Position numbers and translations under genes: made by a program. DNA of 14,019 bases from Gemmatimonadota bacterium (lineage in GTDB: Bacteria; Gemmatimonadota; Gemmatimonadetes; Gemmatimonadales; GWC2-71-9). Each line of letters opens with the position of its first letter. Position 1 is the stretch's first letter. Below the pieces are notes generated by a model. That model was given only the letters and a program-made list of their open reading frames with translations. It did no database searches and had not been told where the DNA came from. Shown one piece after another: positions 6,157-12,786 of this stretch. Where the stretch lies: assembly GCA_003221825.1 (NCBI GenBank), contig QHUE01000074.1, positions 1 to 14,019 on the forward strand, given 5' to 3'.

Positions 6157-7201
6157 GAAGAGCATCGCTTCCCTCGACGCCCTGGCCGCCCGCTTCGGCG
6201 CGGAGCACGTCGGGGATATCGCCCGTCTCCGTCAGGCCGTCGATAACTTCGAATTCCGCATCTCTCCGGCGATGGTCGACTTGATCGCCTCACCGGGGGA
6301 CCCCATCTGGCGGCAGTACGTACCGACGGTCCAGGAGCTGGAAGTTCACGACGGGCTGGTCGATTCGCTGGACGAAGACGCGAACTCGCCGGTGCCGAAC
6401 ATCACGCACCGCTATCCGGACCGCGCGCTGTTCCTCGTATCCCCGGTGTGCGCCGCCTACTGCCGTTTCTGCACGCGTCGGCGCAAAGTCGGCGACCCCG
6501 AGAAGATCCCGATGGCGCAGCTCGAATCGGCATTCCGTTACCTCGAGGAGCATCATGAGATCCGGGACGTCATCATGTCGGGCGGCGATCCCCTGCTCCT
6601 GTCCGACCGCCGCATCGATGACATCTGCAAGCGGCTCAGGGCGATTCCGCATCTCGAGGTGCTGCGCATCGGGAGCCGGGTGCCCTGCCACCTCCCCGAG
6701 CGGGTGACCCCCGAGCTGTGCGCCATCCTCAAGCAGTACCATCCGCTCTACATCAACACGCATTTCAACCACCCCGATGAGCTCACGCCGGCAGCCGTGC
6801 GGGCGTTGGGGATGCTGGCCGACGCCGGGATCCCGCTGGGCTGCCAGACGGTGCTCCTCAAGGGCGTGAATGACGATCCGGAGGTCATGAAGCTGCTGAT
6901 GCAGCGGCTGCTCACCGCACGGGTGCGGCCCTACTACATCTATATGTGCGACCAGGTGGCCGGCGCCGAGCATTTCCGGACCACGGTCGAGAAGGGGTTG
7001 GAGATCATCAAGGCGCTGCGGGGCTGGACGTCCGGCCTGGCGGTGCCCCACTTCGTGATCGACGCCCCGGGGGGCGGCGGCAAGATCCCCTTGCTGCCCG
7101 AATACGTCGTGAAGCTGACGGACACGGAAATCGTGCTCCGCAACTACGCGGGCAAAACCTACCGCTACAGCCAACCGGTCGAGCCCATCCTCGTCGGCTG
7201 A
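6128..7201 (+). CDS. KamA family radical SAM aminomutase (lysine 2,3-aminomutase-like)
   Basis: This enzyme uses a [4Fe-4S] cluster, S-adenosylmethionine and PLP to move the alpha-amino group to the beta carbon. Numbered from CTG 6128 (357 residues), the radical SAM cysteines are CAAYCRFC (C108, C112, C115), followed by TRRR, whose first Arg matches the carboxylate-binding Arg of clostridial lysine 2,3-aminomutase. MSGGDPLLL is at about 150. GGGGK holds the PLP lysine (K319). The two aspartates that contact the lysine side-chain amine in that enzyme are kept in YMCDQ (D275) and VIDAP (D312), favouring L-lysine to L-beta-lysine. The 48 residues before ATG 6272 (ETWQELLRRKSIASLDALAA and onward) resemble the normal family N-terminus, so the ATG form would be truncated. 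An EpmB-like role is less likely because no EpmA or EF-P gene is near. Confidence 0.87.
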   Translation: METWQELLRRKSIASLDALAARFGAEHVGDIARLRQAVDNFEFRISPAMVDLIASPGDPIWRQYVPTVQELEVHDGLVDSLDEDANSPVPNITHRYPDRALFLVSPVCAAYCRFCTRRRKVGDPEKIPMAQLESAFRYLEEHHEIRDVIMSGGDPLLLSDRRIDDICKRLRAIPHLEVLRIGSRVPCHLPERVTPELCAILKQYHPLYINTHFNHPDELTPAAVRALGMLADAGIPLGCQTVLLKGVNDDPEVMKLLMQRLLTARVRPYYIYMCDQVAGAEHFRTTVEKGLEIIKALRGWTSGLAVPHFVIDAPGGGGKIPLLPEYVVKLTDTEIVLRNYAGKTYRYSQPVEPILVG

Positions 7202-7205
7202 CAGA

Positions 7206-7233
7206 GTAGGGGCGCAGCATGCTGCGCCCCTAC
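7206..7233. repeat. 28-bp perfect palindrome, copy 2 (after kamA)
   Basis: Base-for-base identical to the copy at 4594-4621, beginning 5 nt after the kamA stop. As RNA it would form a very GC-rich hairpin that could protect or end the cassette transcript, but only a few thymines follow, so it is not a classical intrinsic terminator. The two copies bracket the second ATP-grasp gene, the GNAT gene and kamA. Confidence 0.9.
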
Positions 7234-7241
7234 TTCCCTAC

Positions 7242-7294
7242 TTGCGCAGGTTCCAACCAATTCGCATATTTATGTTGACCAATGCATAAACATA
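7242..7294 (+). promoter_or_regulatory. AT-rich regulatory region upstream of gltB with operator-like dyad
   Basis: The gap before gltB (7202-7360) contains the most AT-rich stretch of the window. TTGCGC (7242-7247) and CATATT (7265-7270) are 17 bp apart and could serve as -35 and -10 boxes. Immediately downstream an inverted repeat pairs TTTATG (7269-7274) with CATAAA (7285-7290) around 10 bp, an operator-like arrangement. A short stem, CCCTC/GAGGG, follows at 7330-7341. gltB is commonly under nitrogen control, but I recognise no specific regulator site. Confidence 0.35.
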
Positions 7295-7360
7295 CGATGC
7301 CCCGGCTGCTGGCGAATATTCACGGCGGACCCTCTCGAGGGAGCGGCGGGGCGCGATAGC

Positions 7361-10300
7361 GTGCAGACAAAACCCAAACCCAGCCAGCCCGCTCCCGTAA
7401 CAGAGCGGGCTTTTCGTTTGCTCGATCCCTGGCGCGAGCGCGACGCCTGCGGCGTCGGCTTCGTCGCCCGCGCCGACGGCGAGCGCACCCCCGACATCCT
7501 GGCGATGGCCCTGACGGCCGTCGCCCGGCTCGCCCATCGCGGCGCCGCCTCCAACGACAAGTCGGGTGACGGCGCCGGCGTCCTGACGCAGATCCCCCAC
7601 CGCCTGCTCGGCGTCGGACCGGTGGAGCGCGTCGCGCTCGGGATGTTCTTCCTGCCGGCGGCGGCACCGGCGCGCGACGCCGCGATCGACCTCATCGAAA
7701 CCGTCCTGGTCGGGCTCGGCATGTCGGTGCTCGGCTGGCGCGTCGTACCCGTGGACGCCGGCGTCCTCGGCCCGCTCGCCGCGGCGAGCCAGCCGGCGAT
7801 CCGCCAGGTGTTCGTGGGGCCGCCGTCCGGTCCCGCAAACGCGCAAACCTGGGAGCGGCGCCTCTATCTCGCCCGCCGCGTGATCGAGCGCCGGGCGGCG
7901 AGCGCCGGGCTCCCGGTCTTCGCCTGCTCGCTCTCGTGCCGCACAGTCGTCTACAAGGCGCTCCTCGTCGGTACCGAGCTCCCGGGCTTCTACGCCGACC
8001 TGCAGTCCCCGCTGTTCGAGACCGGCATCGCGGTGTTCCACCAGCGGTACTCGACCAACACGCTGCCGAGCTGGCCGCTCGCGCAGCCCTTCCGGCTGCT
8101 CGCCCATAACGGCGAGATCAACACGCTGTGGGGGAACCGCAACGCGATGCTGGCGCGGGAACCGGCCCTCGCCGCGCCGGTGTGGGAGCGGGACGTCGAG
8201 CTGCTGAAGCCCGTCATCTGGGCCGACGGCAGCGACTCCGCGAGTCTCGACAATGCGTTCGAGCTGCTCGTCCGCTCGGGACGCGATCCGGTCCACGCTC
8301 TCATGATGCTGCTCCCCGAGGCGTGGGAGCGCGTTCCCGACATGCATCCCGCCTTGCGGAGCTTCTACGAGTATCACGCCGGGTTGATGGAGCCATGGGA
8401 CGGCCCGGCCGCGCTCGCCTTCAGTGACGGCGTCGTCGCGGGCTCGGCGCTGGACCGCAACGGCCTGCGGCCCTGTCGCTACAAGGTGACGCGGGACAAC
8501 GTCGTGGTCGCTGCTTCCGAAGTCGGGGTGGTCGACCTCGATCCCGCGGACGTCGTAGAGTCCGGCCGGCTCGGTCCTGGCGACGTGCTCGTCGTGGACA
8601 CGCTCCGCAACGTCGTGCTCCGCAGCGCCGATGCGAAACTCGAGGTCGCGCAACGTTGCCCGTATCGCCGCTGGACCACGCGCGTCGTGCGCCAGCTGCC
8701 GGCGGAGGTCCCCGCGCTCGGGCCTGCGCTCCCGGCCGACGAGCTGACGGCGCGGCAGCATGCGTTCGGCTACAGCCATGAAGACTTGCGCTACATCATC
8801 GCGCCGATGGCGGCCGAGGGCCGCGATGCGATCTGGAGCATGGGCGACGACACGCCAATCGCGCCGCTCTCCCGGCTGCCGCAGAGCCTGTACGCCTATC
8901 TCCGCCAGCGCTTCGCGCAGGTCACCAACCCGGCGATCGATCCGCTCCGTGAGGAGCTGGTGATGTCGCTCGTCATGTACCTCGGCCGGCGCGGCTCCGT
9001 GCTCGCGCAGCGGCCGGGCGGCAAGACGCTGCTGCGCATCGAGCACCCGGTGCTCCTGGCGGAGGAAATGGCGGCGGTGCGGCGCGCCGGCGGCTCCGAC
9101 CTGACGACGCTGAGCGCGGTGTGGGAGGCCGCGGCCGGGCCCGCAGAGCTGGAACGCGCCCTCGATACGCTCGCGCGAGACGCCGTGACGGCGGTACGCC
9201 GCGGCGCCACGATTCTCGTCATCAGCGACCGCGACGCCGACAAGGCGCGCGCGCCGATTCCCATGCTGCTCGCCATCGGCGCCGTGCATCAACGCCTGGT
9301 GCAGGCCAAGCAGCGGATCCGCGTCGGGCTCGTCGCCGAGGCCGGCGACGCGTGGGATGTGCATCATCTGGCGGCGCTCTTCGGCTACGGCGCCGAGGCG
9401 GTGCACCCGTGGCTCGCATTGCAGTGCCTGCGCGACGTCGAGTCCTCCGCGGAGAAATACCGCAGCGCCGCGGAGAAAGGGCTGCTCAAGATTCTCTCCA
9501 AGATGGGCATCTCGACGCTGCAGTCGTACTCCGGCGCGCAGATCTTCGAAGCGATCGGACTCGGCGCCGAGGTAATGGAGCGCTGCTTCACCGGGACGGC
9601 CTCGGTCATCGGCGGTATCGGCTTCACGGAGATCGCCGAGGATGTGCTGGCCCGGCATCACAGCGCGGGTGTCCTGCCCGATCACGGGCGCGTGCGCTAT
9701 CGCCGCGACGGCGAGGACCATGGCTGGTCGCCGCCGCTGGTGCGTGCGCTGCAGCACGGCGAATACGCCGGCTTTATCGAGGGCACCCGCACGCGCGCGC
9801 CGGCCGGCCCGCGCGACCTGCTCGATTTCCGCGTCCAGACGCCGGTGCCGCTCGACGAGGTCGAGCCTGTCGAAGACATCCGGCGCCGGTTTATCTCCAG
9901 CGCCATGTCGCTCGGCGCGCTGTCGCCCGAGGCGCACGCGACTCTCGCGATCGCGATGAATCGTATACACGCGCGGTCGAATTCGGGGGAAGGCGGCGAG
10001 GACCCGGCCACCTACGTCGCGCGCGCGGACGGCGATCGCGCCGACAACCGGATCAAGCAGGTCGCCTCCGGCCGCTTCGGCGTGACGACGGCGTACCTGG
10101 TCCGCGCGGACGAGCTCGAGATCAAGATCGCGCAGGGCTCGAAACCCGGCGAAGGCGGCCAGCTTCCGGGCCACAAGGTCACCGACCTCATCGCCCGGCT
10201 CCGCCATGCGGTGGTCGGCATTCCGCTGATTTCGCCGCCACCGCATCACGACATCTACTCGATCGAAGATCTCGCGCAGCTGATTCACGATCTCAAGCAG

Positions 10301-11743
10301 GTGAATCCGGCCGCGCGCGTGGGCGTGAAGCTCGTCGCGGAGGCCGGTGTGGGCACCGTCGCGGCCGGCGTCGCGAAGGCCTACGCCGACTACGTGCTGA
10401 TCTCGGGACACAACGGCGGGACCGGCGCGTCGCCCTTGTCGTCCATCAAGCACGCCGGTTCGCCCTGGGAGGTCGGCCTCGCCGAGACGCAGGCGATTCT
10501 GATGCGCAACAAGCTGCGCGAGCGCATCGAGGTCCGGACCGATGGCGGGCTGCGGACGGGACGCGATGTCGTGATGGCGGCATTGCTGGGCGCCGAATCG
10601 TTTGGGTTCGGGACCGCTACTGTCGTCGCGCTCGGATGCGCCATGGCGCGCCAGTGTCACTTGAATTCCTGTCCGACGGGGATCGCCACGCAGCGGCCGG
10701 ATCTGCGCGCGAAGTTCCGCGGCACCGCGGAGCAGGTCGTTGCCTACTTCACGTTCATCGCCGAAGACGTCCGCCGCATCATGGCATCGCTCGGCGTGCG
10801 CCGGATGGACGACCTGATCGGGCGCGTGGAGCTGTTGCAGCGCATCGAACGGCCGGAGACCCCGCGCGCCGCCCTGCTCGATCTCTCGTTGCTGCTCGCG
10901 GCACCGGCCAGCAACTCAGAGCCGCGCCGGCGCACCGTCGAACGGAACGTCCGTCCCGGTCTCGTGTCGCTCGACGCCGAGATTCTGGAGCAGAAAAGTC
11001 CCGGCCCTCGGGTCTTCGCGATTGGCAATCACCATCTCACGGTCGGCGCGCGCATCGCCGGGCAGCTCGCGCGTGAGCACGGCAACCGGGGGCCAGGAAC
11101 CCCGCTGCGGCTGCGGTTCCGCGGGAGCGCCGGCCAAAGCTTCGGCGCGTTCGCGCTCCCCCGCATGCATCTCCAGCTCGAGGGAGAGGCGAACGACCAC
11201 GTCGGCAAGGGTTTGTGCGGCGGGGAGATCGTAATCAGGCCCTTCCGAGGCGCTGGGTACGCGACGGGGGCACTGATTGGGAACACCGCGCTCTATGGCG
11301 CGACGTCGGGACGCCTGTTCGCGGCCGGGGGCGCGGGCGACCGGTTCGCCGTGCGTAACTCCGGTGCGATCGCCGTGATCGAGGGCGCCGGCGACCACTG
11401 CTGCGAGTACATGACCGGCGGTATGGTCGTGGTGCTGGGGCCGGTGGGCCGGAACTTTGCCGCGGGCATGTCGAACGGCATCGCGTACGTGCTCGACGAG
11501 CGCGGGATGCTCGAATCGCATTGTAACCTGGAGATGGTTGCAGTCAGCGGGCTCAACGCGATGGACGAGCGTGTGCTGCGCCAGCTGATCCAGCAGCACT
11601 TCCACAAGACCGGCAGCGCCCGCGCCCGGATGATTCTGGGACAGTGGGATTCCTACCGCACGCTGTTTCGCAAGGTGGCGCCGCCTGCGACGGCGACCGT
11701 CGATCAAACAACGACACCTGCCACGGTTATTTCGACACCCTAG
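7361..11743 (+). CDS. gltB: Glutamate synthase large (alpha) subunit
   Basis: GltB takes the amide of glutamine and transfers it to 2-oxoglutarate, giving two glutamates. At 1460 residues it has the full family length. The Ntn-type glutaminase domain starts at C30 (ERDACGVGF), implying removal of a 29-residue propeptide, and includes HQRYSTNTLPSWPLAQPFR at about 226-244. The central domain follows. The FMN domain has SNSGEGGED (about 873) and QGSKPGEGGQLPGHK (about 924). C1093, C1099 and C1104 in CAMARQCHLNSC bind the 3Fe-4S cluster. The GXGXG helix domain spans about 1286-1390. GTG 7361 is the given start, with only a weak G-run upstream; TTG 7418, downstream of a terminator-like hairpin, is an alternative that still precedes C30. 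No gltD lies downstream, so the small subunit must be encoded elsewhere. Confidence 0.96.
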   Translation: MQTKPKPSQPAPVTERAFRLLDPWRERDACGVGFVARADGERTPDILAMALTAVARLAHRGAASNDKSGDGAGVLTQIPHRLLGVGPVERVALGMFFLPAAAPARDAAIDLIETVLVGLGMSVLGWRVVPVDAGVLGPLAAASQPAIRQVFVGPPSGPANAQTWERRLYLARRVIERRAASAGLPVFACSLSCRTVVYKALLVGTELPGFYADLQSPLFETGIAVFHQRYSTNTLPSWPLAQPFRLLAHNGEINTLWGNRNAMLAREPALAAPVWERDVELLKPVIWADGSDSASLDNAFELLVRSGRDPVHALMMLLPEAWERVPDMHPALRSFYEYHAGLMEPWDGPAALAFSDGVVAGSALDRNGLRPCRYKVTRDNVVVAASEVGVVDLDPADVVESGRLGPGDVLVVDTLRNVVLRSADAKLEVAQRCPYRRWTTRVVRQLPAEVPALGPALPADELTARQHAFGYSHEDLRYIIAPMAAEGRDAIWSMGDDTPIAPLSRLPQSLYAYLRQRFAQVTNPAIDPLREELVMSLVMYLGRRGSVLAQRPGGKTLLRIEHPVLLAEEMAAVRRAGGSDLTTLSAVWEAAAGPAELERALDTLARDAVTAVRRGATILVISDRDADKARAPIPMLLAIGAVHQRLVQAKQRIRVGLVAEAGDAWDVHHLAALFGYGAEAVHPWLALQCLRDVESSAEKYRSAAEKGLLKILSKMGISTLQSYSGAQIFEAIGLGAEVMERCFTGTASVIGGIGFTEIAEDVLARHHSAGVLPDHGRVRYRRDGEDHGWSPPLVRALQHGEYAGFIEGTRTRAPAGPRDLLDFRVQTPVPLDEVEPVEDIRRRFISSAMSLGALSPEAHATLAIAMNRIHARSNSGEGGEDPATYVARADGDRADNRIKQVASGRFGVTTAYLVRADELEIKIAQGSKPGEGGQLPGHKVTDLIARLRHAVVGIPLISPPPHHDIYSIEDLAQLIHDLKQVNPAARVGVKLVAEAGVGTVAAGVAKAYADYVLISGHNGGTGASPLSSIKHAGSPWEVGLAETQAILMRNKLRERIEVRTDGGLRTGRDVVMAALLGAESFGFGTATVVALGCAMARQCHLNSCPTGIATQRPDLRAKFRGTAEQVVAYFTFIAEDVRRIMASLGVRRMDDLIGRVELLQRIERPETPRAALLDLSLLLAAPASNSEPRRRTVERNVRPGLVSLDAEILEQKSPGPRVFAIGNHHLTVGARIAGQLAREHGNRGPGTPLRLRFRGSAGQSFGAFALPRMHLQLEGEANDHVGKGLCGGEIVIRPFRGAGYATGALIGNTALYGATSGRLFAAGGAGDRFAVRNSGAIAVIEGAGDHCCEYMTGGMVVVLGPVGRNFAAGMSNGIAYVLDERGMLESHCNLEMVAVSGLNAMDERVLRQLIQQHFHKTGSARARMILGQWDSYRTLFRKVAPPATATVDQTTTPATVISTP
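7386..7417 (+). terminator. Terminator-like hairpin within the first codons of gltB
   Basis: A 9-bp perfect stem pairs AGCCCGCTC (7386-7394) with GAGCGGGCT (7403-7411) around an 8-nt loop, and TTTCGTTT follows. By shape this is an intrinsic terminator, yet it lies 25 nt inside gltB if GTG 7361 is the start. It encodes propeptide residues, where sequence is little constrained. It may be an attenuator, or the terminator of the upstream unit if gltB really starts at TTG 7418. Confidence 0.5.
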
Positions 11744-11765
11744 AGGGTGCGCGCTGATGGCCGAG

Positions 11766-11784
11766 CACAGGCTTTCAGCCTGTG
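11766..11784. repeat. Short hairpin in the gltB-aguB gap
   Basis: CACAGGCT (11766-11773) and AGCCTGTG (11777-11784) form an 8-bp perfect stem with a TTC loop. No T-run follows on the plus strand, so it is more like a REP-type hairpin or an RNA-protecting structure than a terminator. A smaller stem, CACCC/GGGTG (11736-11749), spans the gltB stop codon. The GTG at 11782 lies within the hairpin and is therefore an unlikely aguB start. Confidence 0.55.
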
Positions 11785-11808
11785 AACAATCGTAGTACTC
11801 TACGGTCC

Positions 11809-12711
11809 ATGTCTCCACCGCTCCCGTCGACGTTCAAGGTCGGGCTCGTGCAGATGCGCATGAGCGACGACCCGGAAGCGAATCTCGGCAAGGCCGTCGC
11901 CCGCATTCGCGAAGCCGCACAGCAGGGCGCGACCCTCGTGTGCCTGCCGGAGCTCTTCCGCACGCCCTACATCGCGCAGCGGGAAGACCACGCGCTGTTC
12001 GATCTCGCCGAGGCCGTCCCGGGACCGACGACCGAGACGCTTGGCAAGATCGCGAAGGAGAATGGCGTCGTGCTGATCGCCTCCCTGTTCGAGCGCCGGG
12101 CGGCCGGGCTGTATCACAACACGGCGGCGGTCATCGACGCCGACGGGAAGGTCAAGGGGATTTATCGCAAGATGCACATCCCCGATGACCCCGCCTATTA
12201 CGAGAAGTTCTACTTCACGCCCGGCGACCTTGGCTTTCGCGCGTTCGACACGAAAGTCGGGCCGATCGGCACACTGGTCTGCTGGGACCAGTGGTATCCC
12301 GAGGGCGCCCGGCTCACGGCACTGCAGGGTGCCAACATCCTGCTCTATCCGACCGCCATCGGCTGGCACCCCGCGGAGAAAGCACAGTACGGCGAGCAGC
12401 AGCTCGACGCGTGGAAGACGATTCAACGCAGTCACGCGATTGCGAACGGCTGCTGGGTCGCCGCGGTGAATCGCGTCGGCGTCGAGCGCCTCGGCGGCGA
12501 GGGAGGGGGAGCGGGGATCGAGTTCTGGGGCCACTCGTTTGTGTGCGATCCCTTCGGCATCATCGTCGCGGAGGCCGCTGAGGACGAGGCACTAGTGCTC
12601 GCGCAGGTCGATCTGGCGAGGATCGAGGAAGTGCGCCGGAACTGGCCGTTTTTGCGAGACCGACGCACGGATGCGTACGGCGGTATCGAGCATCGTTTTC
12701 TCACTGATTGA
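11809..12711 (+). CDS. aguB: N-carbamoylputrescine amidase
   Basis: This nitrilase-superfamily enzyme hydrolyses N-carbamoylputrescine to putrescine, CO2 and ammonia, the last step of the agmatine route to putrescine. The catalytic triad is visible: E48 in CLPELF, K121 in YRKMHIPDD and C158 in LVCWDQWYPEGAR. The CWDQWYPE form around the cysteine, together with the FTPGDLGF segment, is typical of AguB and not of general nitrilases. The 300-residue length is normal. ATG 11809 is chosen because the upstream GTG 11782 sits in a hairpin and adds nothing conserved; no strong Shine-Dalgarno sequence is seen. aguA follows after a repeat-filled gap of 55 bp, so the two steps are encoded together. Arginine decarboxylase, the source of agmatine, is not in the window. 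Confidence 0.94.
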   Translation: MSPPLPSTFKVGLVQMRMSDDPEANLGKAVARIREAAQQGATLVCLPELFRTPYIAQREDHALFDLAEAVPGPTTETLGKIAKENGVVLIASLFERRAAGLYHNTAAVIDADGKVKGIYRKMHIPDDPAYYEKFYFTPGDLGFRAFDTKVGPIGTLVCWDQWYPEGARLTALQGANILLYPTAIGWHPAEKAQYGEQQLDAWKTIQRSHAIANGCWVAAVNRVGVERLGGEGGGAGIEFWGHSFVCDPFGIIVAEAAEDEALVLAQVDLARIEEVRRNWPFLRDRRTDAYGGIEHRFLTD

Positions 12712-12786
12712 GTCATCGGTCGTCAGTCATCGGTTGTCGGTGGTTATCGGTAAGAACTGACGACCGATGACCGAGTACCGATTACC
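12711..12786. repeat. Inverted pair of heptanucleotide arrays across the aguA start
   Basis: On the plus strand 12711-12738 holds four 7-bp units of pattern RGTNNTC. On the minus strand 12786-12759 holds four units of pattern GGTNNTC. The arms include a perfect 16-bp inverted repeat, GTCATCGGTCGTCAGT at 12712-12727 against 12756-12771, with a 28-nt loop. The right arm contains the aguA start codon (12767-12769) and the array continues through its seventh codon. Confidence 0.85.

Noticed and set aside
7238..10660. 1140-codon open frame on the minus strand opposite gltB
   Set aside because: It mirrors gltB codon for codon; GC-rich coding sequence suppresses stops on the opposite strand. The translation is rich in Arg, His and Asp without any recognisable domain, while gltB has complete motifs.
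9121..11076. 651-codon plus-strand frame inside gltB
   Set aside because: An arginine/alanine-rich out-of-frame shadow of gltB with no domain and no upstream ribosome-binding site.
12711..12786. Transposon terminal inverted repeats or attachment site at the aguB-aguA junction
   Set aside because: The two arms are only 28 bp apart and enclose no gene, and no transposase or integrase is present; a heptamer repeat explains them better.
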